The notes under the pieces: model-generated | Database searches by the model: none | Seen by the model: only the letters and a program-made list of their open reading frames with translations | What the model was told of the DNA's origin: nothing | Shown here: one piece after another, positions 44,562 to 53,481 of the stretch | Position numbering within the stretch: position 1 is the first letter of the stretch | How the letters are laid out: every line of letters begins with the position of its first letter | Made by a program: the position numbers and the translations under genes | Assembly (NCBI RefSeq): GCF_005116455.1 | Contig: NZ_SWBP01000002.1 | Location: 124,001 to 188,000 of the forward strand | Direction: 5' to 3' | Source: Pedobacter cryophilus | Lineage (GTDB): Bacteria; Bacteroidota; Bacteroidia; Sphingobacteriales; Sphingobacteriaceae | Length of the DNA: 64,000 nt

Positions 44562-45857
44562 ATGTTATACTACCTATTCAATTATTTAGATAAACAATTT
44601 GATTTCCCCGGAGCAGGTGTATTTCAGTTTATCTCTTTTAGAGCAGGAATGGCTATGATTCTTTCTTTAATTATCACTACCGTTTATGGTAGCAGGTTAA
44701 TTAATTATTTGAGATACAAACAAGTTGGTGAAACCGTAAGGAATTTAGGTTTAGAGGGGCAAAACCAAAAGCAAGGCACCCCTACAATGGGTGGTTTAAT
44801 TATTATTGCAGGGATACTAATTCCTACTTTATTATTAGCCAGAATAGAGAATATTTACATTATTTTAATGATAGTGACCACCATTTGGATGGGAGCAATA
44901 GGTTTTTTAGATGATTATATTAAAGTATTTAAAAAGAATAAAGAAGGCTTAGCCGGAAGATTTAAAATTATTGGGCAGGTAGGATTGTCTCTTATTGTGG
45001 GTTATACCATGTTTTTTCATCCTGATATTTTGGTAAGACAAACCATTACTGAAGCGCCTGCATCTACTAACGTGAGATCTATTCCTGGTGGTTTTAAAGA
45101 AGAAATTATCAATGAAAAAGGAGAGAAATTAATTCGTGTTGAAAAATCTACAGGGGTTTATTATGCAAAGGATGTAAAATCAACCAAAACAAACATTCCT
45201 TTTTATAAAGACAATGAGTTTGATTATGCAAAGGTTCTTAAATTTTTAGGCGACGATTATGAAAAATATGCTTTAGTCGTATTTCTTTTATTCGTTATCG
45301 TGATTATTACTGCCGTATCTAATGGGGCTAACATTACCGATGGGATTGATGGACTGGCAACAGGGACTTCGGCAATTATCGGAATTACTTTAGCGCTTTT
45401 GGCTTACGTTTCTGGTAATACCATTATTGCAGATTATTTGAAGATCATTTATATCCCAAACTCGGGAGAATTGGTGGTTTTTGCAGCTGCTTTTGTGGGT
45501 GCTTGTATTGGGTTTTTATGGTACAATGCTTATCCGGCTCAGGTTTTTATGGGCGATACGGGTAGTTTAACCATAGGAGGAATTATAGCCGTATTAGCCA
45601 TTATGATTCGTAAAGAATTATTGATTCCAATTTTATGTGGAGTTTTTCTAATCGAAAATCTCTCTGTCATTATGCAAGTTTCGTGGTTTAAATACACCAA
45701 AAGAAAATATGGCGAAGGCAGGCGCATATTCCTGATGTCTCCATTGCATCATCATTTTCAGAAAAAGGGCTACCACGAATCTAAAATTGTCAGTCGTTTT
45801 TGGATAGTCGGAATTTTATTAGCCATTATCACTATAGTGACATTGAAATTGAGATAA
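44562..45857 (+). CDS. mraY: Phospho-MurNAc-pentapeptide transferase
   Basis: The 431-residue polytopic enzyme forms lipid I. Motifs: [41 protein letters not shown] and [15 protein letters not shown], with the terminal [15 protein letters not shown]. It is longer than the roughly 360 residues usual in Proteobacteria because of a hydrophilic insert of about 70 residues ([15 protein letters not shown] through [13 protein letters not shown]) between membrane helices, a feature I associate with Bacteroidota MraY. Confidence 0.95.
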   Translation: MLYYLFNYLDKQFDFPGAGVFQFISFRAGMAMILSLIITTVYGSRLINYLRYKQVGETVRNLGLEGQNQKQGTPTMGGLIIIAGILIPTLLLARIENIYIILMIVTTIWMGAIGFLDDYIKVFKKNKEGLAGRFKIIGQVGLSLIVGYTMFFHPDILVRQTITEAPASTNVRSIPGGFKEEIINEKGEKLIRVEKSTGVYYAKDVKSTKTNIPFYKDNEFDYAKVLKFLGDDYEKYALVVFLLFVIVIITAVSNGANITDGIDGLATGTSAIIGITLALLAYVSGNTIIADYLKIIYIPNSGELVVFAAAFVGACIGFLWYNAYPAQVFMGDTGSLTIGGIIAVLAIMIRKELLIPILCGVFLIENLSVIMQVSWFKYTKRKYGEGRRIFLMSPLHHHFQKKGYHESKIVSRFWIVGILLAIITIVTLKLR

Positions 45858-45998
45858 GAGTATCGAGATGTAAGTATCAAGTATCAAGAACAAAGACAAA
45901 AGAATCAAGACAAAAGAAACAAGATGAAGAATAACCAACAACATATTCCACATAGTGCTCCCTCTCCTTTGGAGAGGGCTGGGGTGAGGCCTGTTGGG
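45858..45998 (+). repeat. Repeat tract between mraY and murD reaching the murD start
   Basis: Repeated AGTATCAAG-type words (45863-45923) are followed by CCCTCTCCTTTGGAGAGGG then CTGGGGTGAGG (45960-45989) and a second GGGGTGAGG. The same two-part layout lies upstream of murG at 48514-48673. The hairpin part falls within the first 25 codons of the murD frame if translation starts at 45924. Confidence 0.75.
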
Positions 45999-47333
45999 GT
46001 GAGGCTCGTTATTCTTGGAGCTGGAGAAAGTGGAGTTGGTGCGGCAATATTGGCGCAAAAGCAAGGATTTGATGTTTTTGTCTCAGATTTTGGAGTGATT
46101 AAAGAGGCTTATCAATTAGAATTAGAAAGCTATCATATTCCTTTTGAATCAGCTCAACATACCGAAGAATTGATTTTAAATGCTGATGAAGTGGTAAAAA
46201 GTCCGGGTATTCCAGATAAAGCACCCATCATCAAAAAATTGAAAGAAAAAGGCATTTCCATTATTTCTGAGATTGAATTTGCAGGAAGATATACTGATGC
46301 AAAAATGATTTGTATCACAGGTTCTAATGGTAAAACTACCACCACTTTGTTAACCTATCATATCCTTAAAAATGCAGGCTTAAATGTGGGTTTAGGCGGT
46401 AATATTGGAAAAAGTTTTGCCAAACAAGTCGCTTTAGAATCGTTTGAATATTATGTTTTAGAGATCAGCAGTTTCATGTTAGATAACATGTATGCTTTTA
46501 AAGCGCATTTGGCCGTATTGCTTAATATCACTCCAGATCATTTAGATAGATATGATTACCAAATGGCAAATTATGTGGTATCTAAGTTCAAAATCACCCA
46601 AAATTTAACAGCACAAGATCATTTCATTTATTGCGATGATGATATAGAAATTGCTAGTTTTTTGGCTTCCGCCGATGTAAAAGCACAACATCATCCTTTT
46701 TCAATAGAACATGAAACTATAAATGGAGCATGGCTTCAGCAAAATAACCTCACCATTCAACTTACCAATTCAGATCAATTCGATATGTCAATTCAAGATT
46801 TAGCACTTCAGGGGAAACACAATGTGTACAATTCTATGGCTTCTGGTATAACAGCCAAAGTTCTGGAGATCAGAAATGAAACCATCCGCGAAAGCATGGG
46901 GAATTACAAAAATATCGAACACAGGTTAGAGCATGTGGCTAATATTTCTGGAATCAGCTTTATCAATGATTCTAAGGCCACCAATGTAAATTCTACTTGG
47001 TATGCTTTAGAAAGCATAAATACTGATGTGATTTTAATAATGGGTGGAGTTGATAAAGGCAATGACTACAGTATGCTAACTGATTTGGTTAGACAAAAAG
47101 TGAAAGCAATTATTTGTTTAGGGAAAGATAATAAAGCTATTCATGATGCTTTTGAAGATGAAGTGGAAGTGATTGTAAATACCTTTTCGGCAAGTGAAGC
47201 AGTGATTATTGCTTATCATTTAGCCAAAAAAGGGTCTACAGTTTTGTTATCTCCGGCTTGCGCAAGTTTTGATTTATTCAAAAGCTACGAAGACCGTGGA
47301 AACCAGTTTAAAGCAGCAGTAAAAGAATTATAA
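45924..47333 (+). CDS. murD: UDP-MurNAc-L-alanine:D-glutamate ligase
   Basis: This cytoplasmic Mur ligase adds D-Glu to UDP-MurNAc-Ala. The ATP loop is ITGSNGKTTTTLL, with NITPDHLDRYDY and the later FINDSKATNVNST. The frame is 469 residues from the ATG at 45924, but normal MurD begins at the RLVILGAGESGVGAAIL segment. The first 25 residues (HIPHSAPSPLERAG and so on) are encoded by an interspersed hairpin repeat. The GTG at 45999 would start directly at VRLVILG and is a likely alternative. Which start is used decides whether the repeat is leader RNA or a protein extension. Confidence 0.93.
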   Translation: MKNNQQHIPHSAPSPLERAGVRPVGVRLVILGAGESGVGAAILAQKQGFDVFVSDFGVIKEAYQLELESYHIPFESAQHTEELILNADEVVKSPGIPDKAPIIKKLKEKGISIISEIEFAGRYTDAKMICITGSNGKTTTTLLTYHILKNAGLNVGLGGNIGKSFAKQVALESFEYYVLEISSFMLDNMYAFKAHLAVLLNITPDHLDRYDYQMANYVVSKFKITQNLTAQDHFIYCDDDIEIASFLASADVKAQHHPFSIEHETINGAWLQQNNLTIQLTNSDQFDMSIQDLALQGKHNVYNSMASGITAKVLEIRNETIRESMGNYKNIEHRLEHVANISGISFINDSKATNVNSTWYALESINTDVILIMGGVDKGNDYSMLTDLVRQKVKAIICLGKDNKAIHDAFEDEVEVIVNTFSASEAVIIAYHLAKKGSTVLLSPACASFDLFKSYEDRGNQFKAAVKEL

Positions 47334-47334
47334 T

Positions 47335-48513
47335 ATGATTAAAGCAATACTTAATCAAACTAAAGGAGACAGGTGGATATGGCTCATTATCATCTTGCTT
47401 TCGCTGATTTCTGTTTTGGCAGTGTATTCCGCTACCGGAACGCTGGCTTATAAAAGAGGCGTAGGTTCTGAGTCTTTAATGTTTAAGCACTTGATTTTTA
47501 TTGTCTTTGGTTTTGTACTCATTTATTTTGCCCATCTATTAAATTACCGTTATTACGCTGGTATTTCTAAGGTTTTAATGGTAATTACTATACCGTTATT
47601 ATTATACACCTTGCTTTTTGGGAGTAATGTAAATGATGCCAGCAGATGGATTGCAATACCCGGAACTGGTTTAACTTTCCAAACCTCAGATTTAGCTAAA
47701 TTGGCATTAATTACCTTTTTAGCAAGAACACTTACTAAAAAGCAAGAAAACATAAAGGATGTAAAAACATCTTTTATCCCAATCATGGGCTCGGTTTGTT
47801 TAGTGTTTATCCTCATAGGTTTAGCTAATTTATCAACTGCATTAATGCTTTTTGGCGTAAGTATTTTGATTCTATTGATTGGAAGAATCAGCATGAAGCA
47901 AATCGCTATTGTATGTGTAGGAGGGGCAGCATTGTTAACCATATTGGTGTTATTTGGTCCTAGAAGAGAGACTTATAAATCTCGTATTAAAGCCTACTTT
48001 AATCCCGAGATGCAACACTCTGACAAAACTTTTCAGCAAGATCAATCAAAAATTGCCATTGCATCTGGCGGTATTATGGGTAAAGGCCCGGGGAATAGTA
48101 CACAAAGAAATTTTCTTCCTCACCCTTACTCAGATTTTATTTTTGCCATCATTGTAGAAGAATATGGCATGGTTGGTGGTGTTACCGTAGTACTGCTCTA
48201 CATGCTGTTGATGTATCGAATTACAAAAATTGTTACTCAAGCCCCAAAAGCTTTTGGGGCATTATTGGCAGCAGGATTAGGTTTTAGTTTAACCATACAA
48301 GCATTAGCCAACATGGCGGTTGCCGTTAATCTTTTCCCTGTTACCGGGGTGCCTTTGCCATTGGTAAGTATGGGTGGAACCTCCATTTTATTTACTAGTG
48401 TGGCTTTTGGTATCATCCTTTCGGTAAGTAAAGATGTGGAAGAATATAAATTAGAAAATAAAGGCAGCAAAGCCGAAAAAGTAATTATTGGAGAAATACC
48501 AGCATTAGCTTAG
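47335..48513 (+). CDS. ftsW: Septal glycosyltransferase FtsW (SEDS family)
   Basis: The 392-residue membrane protein has about ten helices. SEDS features include SVLAVYSATGTLAYKRG near the start, DASRWIAIPGTGLTFQTSDL, a PHPYSDFIFAIIVEEYG periplasmic region and FPVTGVPLPLVSMGGTSI. It polymerises lipid II at the septum together with FtsI. It starts one base after the murD stop. Confidence 0.95.
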   Translation: MIKAILNQTKGDRWIWLIIILLSLISVLAVYSATGTLAYKRGVGSESLMFKHLIFIVFGFVLIYFAHLLNYRYYAGISKVLMVITIPLLLYTLLFGSNVNDASRWIAIPGTGLTFQTSDLAKLALITFLARTLTKKQENIKDVKTSFIPIMGSVCLVFILIGLANLSTALMLFGVSILILLIGRISMKQIAIVCVGGAALLTILVLFGPRRETYKSRIKAYFNPEMQHSDKTFQQDQSKIAIASGGIMGKGPGNSTQRNFLPHPYSDFIFAIIVEEYGMVGGVTVVLLYMLLMYRITKIVTQAPKAFGALLAAGLGFSLTIQALANMAVAVNLFPVTGVPLPLVSMGGTSILFTSVAFGIILSVSKDVEEYKLENKGSKAEKVIIGEIPALA

Positions 48514-48674
48514 ATAAGTATCAAGATATGAGTATCAAGTATCAAGATGCAAGCATCAAGATACTGATTTGAAGATTTGGAAATAAGATAATTTGAAGAT
48601 GCTTAGCGGCATCAATATTAAATAAATTAAACATGGAAGTCCTTCTCTTTTGGAGAAGGATTTAGGATGAGGCT
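48514..48674 (+). repeat. Repeat tract between ftsW and murG reaching the murG start
   Basis: AGTATCAAG-type words (48517-48562) are followed by CCTTCTCTTTTGGAGAAGG and then ATTTAGGATGAGGCT, which ends at the murG ATG. It is the same repeat pair as in front of murD. The GGATGAGG tail lies where a ribosome-binding site would be. Confidence 0.75.
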
Positions 48675-49775
48675 ATGGCAAAAAGAATAATCATTAGTGG
48701 AGGCGGCACCGGAGGACATATCTTCCCGGCGATAGCGATAGCTAATGCCTTGAAGAAAATTGATGCCAAAACCGAGATATTATTTGTGGGTGCTAAAGGC
48801 AAAATGGAAATGGAAAAAGTGCCTGCCGCTGGTTATTCAATTATTGGTTTAGATATTCAAGGTCTTCAAAGATCTTCTATCACCAAAAACTTGCTTTTGC
48901 CTTTTAAAATTATTAAAAGTGTGATGACGTCTTTAAAAATCATCAAAAACTTTAAGCCCGATGCCGTAGTAGGGGTTGGAGGCTATGCCTCTGGTCCTTT
49001 GTTGTTTGCCGCATCTTTAAAAAACATACCCTACCTCATTCAAGAACAAAATTCTTATGCAGGCATGACCAATAAATATTTAGCAAAAAAAGCAAAGAAA
49101 GTTTGTGTAGCTTTTGATAACATGGCTAACTTTTTTCCTGCTGATAAAATTGTTAAAACGGGTAATCCGGTAAGAAGAGAATCTGTTAATATTGAAGGCA
49201 AACTAGATGAAGCTGCTGCATTTTTTGAGTTAGAGACTTCTAAAAAAACTATTTTAGTTATTGGCGGAAGTTTAGGTGCCGGGACTTTAAATACCAGCAT
49301 GATGGCAGGCTTAACCCAATTACAGGAAGCCGGAATACAGGTAATCTGGCAAACTGGAAAATATTACTATAAAGGAGTGATAGAAAAATTTGGTAACCAG
49401 CCTAAAGATTTGGGAATTAGAATTTTTGAGTTTTTAAATCGAATGGATTTAGCTTATGCGATGGCAGATGTTATCATCTCTAGAGCTGGAGCCGGAACCA
49501 TATCTGAGCTTTGCTTAATTAAAAAACCCGTTTTGTTAGTTCCATCGCCAAATGTGGTAGATGATCATCAAACAAAAAATGCTCACGCCTTAATTAATAA
49601 GGAAGCAGCAATTTTAATCTCAGATAAACATGCAGAATCTGAGCTAATAGATCAAACTTTAAAATTATTGGCCAATGAAGAGCAAATGAAATTAATTTCA
49701 GAGCGAATTGGTGCTTTAGGATTACCCAATGCCGACGAACAGATTGCTGATGAAATATTAAAAATTGCGATATAA
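48675..49775 (+). CDS. murG: MurG, lipid II-forming GlcNAc transferase
   Basis: The 366-residue GT28 enzyme adds GlcNAc to lipid I at the inner membrane face. Motifs are ISGGGTGGHIFPAIAIANAL, GVGGYASGPLLFAA, LVIGGSLGAGTLN and the donor site ADVIISRAGAGTISELCLI. The ATG follows a repeat hairpin directly. Its stop overlaps the murC start by one base. Confidence 0.96.
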   Translation: MAKRIIISGGGTGGHIFPAIAIANALKKIDAKTEILFVGAKGKMEMEKVPAAGYSIIGLDIQGLQRSSITKNLLLPFKIIKSVMTSLKIIKNFKPDAVVGVGGYASGPLLFAASLKNIPYLIQEQNSYAGMTNKYLAKKAKKVCVAFDNMANFFPADKIVKTGNPVRRESVNIEGKLDEAAAFFELETSKKTILVIGGSLGAGTLNTSMMAGLTQLQEAGIQVIWQTGKYYYKGVIEKFGNQPKDLGIRIFEFLNRMDLAYAMADVIISRAGAGTISELCLIKKPVLLVPSPNVVDDHQTKNAHALINKEAAILISDKHAESELIDQTLKLLANEEQMKLISERIGALGLPNADEQIADEILKIAI

Positions 49776-51136
49776 TGATAGCACTGGCAGACATAAAAAG
49801 AGTTTACTTAATCGGTATAGGCGGTATCGGGATGAGTGGTCTTGCCCGATATTTCCATCATCAGGGTTTATTAGTTTGTGGTTACGATAAAACAGCAACT
49901 CCTTTAACTCAGGCCATGGCTAATGAAGGAATTTGTATGCTTTATGAAGATGAAGCCAGTTTAATTCCTTTGTCTTTTCAGGGAAAAGATGATGCTACTT
50001 TATTGATTTATACGCCTGCCATTCCTAAAGACAGCAAAATTTTAAATTATTTTAAAAACAGGGCCTTTAAGCTATACAAAAGATCAGAGGTTTTAGGGAT
50101 CATCTCAAAAGGGATGTTTTGCATTGCGGTAGCTGGTACACACGGTAAAACCACTACCAGTTCTTTAATAGCGCATTTGCTTAAAGAAGGCGGTATAGAT
50201 TGTTCGGCTTTTTTAGGCGGAATAAGTACCAATTATCAAACTAATGTATTGTTTGGTAAAAGTGAAGTGATGGTGGTAGAAGCTGATGAATATGATCGTT
50301 CATTTTTAACACTTCATCCAAATATTGCTGTAATAACCTCTATGGATGCAGATCATTTAGATATTTACGGAGAGGAAAAGGAATTGCATGAATCTTTTAG
50401 ATTATTTGCCAAACAGGTTAAACCTGATGGAAAGCTGATTAGAAAAATTAATTTGCCTTTAACAGGAGGTAAAACTTATGGAATTAATCAGCCAGAAGCA
50501 CAAGCAGAAGGATTAAACATTAAAATAGAAAATCAAAGTTTCTCTTTCGATTTTAGAAATGAAGACTTGAAAATGGAGGCACTGGTTTTGGGTTTGCCAG
50601 GTCAACACAATATAGAAAACGCAGTAGCTGCAATTGAAGTGGCATTGGCTTTAAACATCAGTTTAGAGGATATCAGAAAAGGACTAGCTTCTTTTTTAGG
50701 AGTAAAAAGACGTTTTGAATACGTAATCAAAGAAAAGTCTTGCGTTTTTATTGATGATTATGCTCATCATCCCGAAGAATTAAAAGCCTGTTTTAAAGCG
50801 GTTAGGTCTTTATATCCTGAGCATAAATTAACGGTTATTTTTCAACCCCATTTGTTTAGCAGAACCAGAGATTTTGCTGCCGATTTTATTTCTGTATTAA
50901 ACACGGTTGATGAATTGCTTTTGTTAGAGATTTATCCGGCCAGAGAATTGCCAATAGCTGGTGTAAATAGTCAGATGCTGGCTAGTAAAATGGATGTTGA
51001 TAAAGTAAGGGTTTGTGGAAAAGAAGAAGCATTACACATCATCAGGAATGAAAAACCTACTCTACTTTTGACCGTTGGTGCCGGAGATATAGATACATTG
51101 ATTCAACCTTTAAAAAATATTTTGCAAAATGCTTAA
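49775..51136 (+). CDS. murC: UDP-N-acetylmuramate:L-alanine ligase
   Basis: The 453-residue Mur ligase attaches L-Ala to UDP-MurNAc. The N-terminal IGIGGIGMSGLARYFHHQG binds UDP, the ATP loop is VAGTHGKTTTSSLI, and VEADEYDRSFLTLHPN and DDYAHHPEELKACF are conserved. Length is normal. It overlaps ftsQ by eight bases. Confidence 0.96.
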   Translation: MIALADIKRVYLIGIGGIGMSGLARYFHHQGLLVCGYDKTATPLTQAMANEGICMLYEDEASLIPLSFQGKDDATLLIYTPAIPKDSKILNYFKNRAFKLYKRSEVLGIISKGMFCIAVAGTHGKTTTSSLIAHLLKEGGIDCSAFLGGISTNYQTNVLFGKSEVMVVEADEYDRSFLTLHPNIAVITSMDADHLDIYGEEKELHESFRLFAKQVKPDGKLIRKINLPLTGGKTYGINQPEAQAEGLNIKIENQSFSFDFRNEDLKMEALVLGLPGQHNIENAVAAIEVALALNISLEDIRKGLASFLGVKRRFEYVIKEKSCVFIDDYAHHPEELKACFKAVRSLYPEHKLTVIFQPHLFSRTRDFAADFISVLNTVDELLLLEIYPARELPIAGVNSQMLASKMDVDKVRVCGKEEALHIIRNEKPTLLLTVGAGDIDTLIQPLKNILQNA

Positions 51137-52001
51137 AAGAATAAACTGGAGGGCGGTTTTAATTGGGTTTGCTTGGGTACTTAGCCTTAGCAGCGTAATC
51201 GCACTCATGAGTTTTATCGAGATTAAAAAGGCAGAGAGTACTTGCGAAAAAGTACAGGTTATTTTGCCGGGAAATCAATTTTTTATTGAAAGAGCAGAAG
51301 TAGATCAAATTTTAACTTATAAAAATGGCTTATTGGTAGGCCGAAGATTAGGTGGCATTAACATACAAGATTTAGAAAACAAGCTAAAAGCAAATCCATT
51401 TATAGAATACGCCAAGGTTTATATTGATATGAATGGCGTGATACATGCAGATATTAAACAAAGAGTACCTGTTTTAAGAATTTTTAACTTATCAGGGCAA
51501 GATTTTTATGTGGATCAAAATGGTTTAAAAATTCCATTATCAGATCATTTTACCGCAAGGGTTTTGGCTGCAAATGGCTCCATTTTAGAAGATTTTGGCG
51601 GGAATGTAGATACTTTAAAAACGCAGTTGGGTAAAGATTTATTTAACACAGCCAAATACATCGCATCAGACTCTTTATGGAACGAGCAAATTGTACAGGT
51701 TTTTGTGAATAACAATAATGACATAGAATTGGTGCCACGAGTGGGTAATCAGAAAATTATATTAGGTAATGCCATAAATATGGAAGAAAAGTTTAGGAAC
51801 CTTTTACTTTTTTATAAAAACGCATTGCCAAAAGTAGGTTGGGATACCTACAGTACTATCAATCTAAAATTTAAAGGGCAAATTGTTTGCGAGCGTAGAG
51901 ATTCTACTTTGTTAAAGAATGCATCGGCCAACAAAAACATTTTAGACAGTACAAAAACACCATCAATAGCAACACAGGATTCAATACAAAATATACTTTA
52001 A
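51129..52001 (+). CDS. ftsQ: Cell division protein FtsQ/DivIB-like
   Basis: The 290-residue bitopic membrane protein has an N-terminal helix (AVLIGFAWVLSLSSVIALMSF), then a POTRA-like segment (NQFFIERAEVDQILTYK through FIEYAKVYIDMNGVIHADI) and the FtsQ beta region. It bridges early and late divisome proteins in the periplasm. Placement between murC and ftsA is standard. The last 25 residues are Ser/Thr/Asn-rich with no domain. Confidence 0.9.
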   Translation: MLKRINWRAVLIGFAWVLSLSSVIALMSFIEIKKAESTCEKVQVILPGNQFFIERAEVDQILTYKNGLLVGRRLGGINIQDLENKLKANPFIEYAKVYIDMNGVIHADIKQRVPVLRIFNLSGQDFYVDQNGLKIPLSDHFTARVLAANGSILEDFGGNVDTLKTQLGKDLFNTAKYIASDSLWNEQIVQVFVNNNNDIELVPRVGNQKIILGNAINMEEKFRNLLLFYKNALPKVGWDTYSTINLKFKGQIVCERRDSTLLKNASANKNILDSTKTPSIATQDSIQNIL

Positions 52002-52003
52002 AC

Positions 52004-53356
52004 ATGGAAAAAGGTATCACTAAACAATCAAAAAGCTCACCTATTGTAGTCGGTTTAGATATCGGAACTACAAAAATTTGTGTGATCATTGGGAGAAGAA
52101 ATGATCATGGCAAAATTGAGGTTTTAGGTCTCGGTAAAGCAGAGTCTGCAGGGGTAACTCGTGGCGTTGTATCTAATATTGCTAAAACAGTAAAAGGTAT
52201 TTTACAGGCAGTAGAAGAAGGGAGCTCGCAGTCTAACGTTGATGTAAAAATAGTAAATGTGGGTATCGCTGGTCAGCATATCAAAAGTTTACAACATCGC
52301 GGAATTTTTACACGTAAAGACCTAAGTAACGAGATCTCCAGAAACGATATTGATCGTTTAATTGACGACATGTTTAAATTAGCTATGAATCCCGGTGAAG
52401 AAATCATCCATGTGCTTCCGCAGGAATTTACAGTAGATAATGAGCCTGGCGTTAAAGATCCGGTAGGAATGGCTGGTGTAAGGTTAGAAGCTAACTTCCA
52501 TATCATTACTGGTCAGGTTACGGCTATCAAAAATATTATGAAATGTGTAGATCAGGGGGGATTAGAAACTCAAGATCTTATTTTAGAGCCTTTGGCTTCT
52601 TCAGAATCTGTGTTGAGTGAAGAAGAAAAAGAAGCTGGAGTAGTTTTAGTAGATATAGGTGGTGGTACTACTGATGTCGCCATTTTCCATGAAGGCATCA
52701 TCAGACATACTGCTGTTATTCCTTTCGGAGGCAATAGCGTAACAGAAGATATTAGAGAAGGCTGTTCGGTAATGCGTAACCAAGCCGAATTGTTAAAAGT
52801 AAAATTTGGATCGGCTTTGGCCGAAGAAAATAAAGAAAACGAAATTATTTGCGTTCCGGGTTTAAGAGGCAGAGATCCTAAAGAGATTTCTGTTAAAAAT
52901 TTAGCGTTCGTCATTCAAGCTCGTATGGAAGAAATCATAGAGCATGTTTATTACGAGATTAAATCATCAGGATACGAAAAGAGGCTAATTGGTGGAATTG
53001 TAGTGACTGGAGGTGGTGCATTGTTAAAGCATTTACCTCAATTAATAGAATATGTTACTGGTTTAGATTGTCGTGTGGGTTATCCAAATGAGCACTTAGC
53101 AAAAAATGAAAGCCTACCAAAAAATGTGTACGAAGATTTAAAAAGCCCAATGTATGCTACCGGTATAGGCTTGTTAATTAAAGGAATAGAGAAAGTAGAA
53201 CATGAGCTTCACAAAGAGAAATCATCTTCTAAACCAAGCCAAGTGGTGGTGCAAACATCAGTAACCGGCAAACCAAGAGGTTTATTTGCTTCGTTGTTAG
53301 AAGGAACTAAGAAGTTTATTAAGGATGATATTCCAGATCAAGACTTTTTGAAATAA
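52004..53356 (+). CDS. ftsA: Cell division actin-like protein FtsA
   Basis: The 450-residue actin-fold protein tethers FtsZ to the membrane. It has VVGLDIGTTKICVIIG (phosphate 1), VVLVDIGGGTTDVAIFHEG (phosphate 2) and GGIVVTGGGALLKHLPQL (adenosine). The C-terminus (GLFASLLEGTKKFIKDD) contains an amphipathic helix suited to membrane binding. It begins two bases after ftsQ. A 125-base gap with DnaA-like boxes separates it from ftsZ. Confidence 0.96.
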   Translation: MEKGITKQSKSSPIVVGLDIGTTKICVIIGRRNDHGKIEVLGLGKAESAGVTRGVVSNIAKTVKGILQAVEEGSSQSNVDVKIVNVGIAGQHIKSLQHRGIFTRKDLSNEISRNDIDRLIDDMFKLAMNPGEEIIHVLPQEFTVDNEPGVKDPVGMAGVRLEANFHIITGQVTAIKNIMKCVDQGGLETQDLILEPLASSESVLSEEEKEAGVVLVDIGGGTTDVAIFHEGIIRHTAVIPFGGNSVTEDIREGCSVMRNQAELLKVKFGSALAEENKENEIICVPGLRGRDPKEISVKNLAFVIQARMEEIIEHVYYEIKSSGYEKRLIGGIVVTGGGALLKHLPQLIEYVTGLDCRVGYPNEHLAKNESLPKNVYEDLKSPMYATGIGLLIKGIEKVEHELHKEKSSSKPSQVVVQTSVTGKPRGLFASLLEGTKKFIKDDIPDQDFLK

Positions 53357-53374
53357 TTTTCAACAAAGCATAAG

Positions 53375-53416
53375 TTTTCCACAGTATCAACAATTGTGGA
53401 TAACTAGTGTGGAAAA
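53375..53416. promoter_or_regulatory. Three DnaA-box-like 9-mers between ftsA and ftsZ
   Basis: TTTTCCACA (+) at 53375-53383, TTATCCACA (read on -) at 53395-53403 and TTTTCCACA (read on -) at 53408-53416. The middle one equals the E. coli consensus; the others differ by one base. They lie 66-107 bases upstream of the ftsZ start. Confidence 0.6.
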
Positions 53417-53481
53417 TTTTATATAATTACAAGTAGATTAAAATAGAATTTATCAAAACTTAATAGCTGATAATTAAGGAT

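Noticed and set aside
53357-53481. Replication origin at the DnaA-box cluster
   Set aside because: There are only three boxes in a 125-base gap between cell-division genes, with no dnaA, dnaN or AT-rich unwinding repeat array. A regulatory site is more likely.
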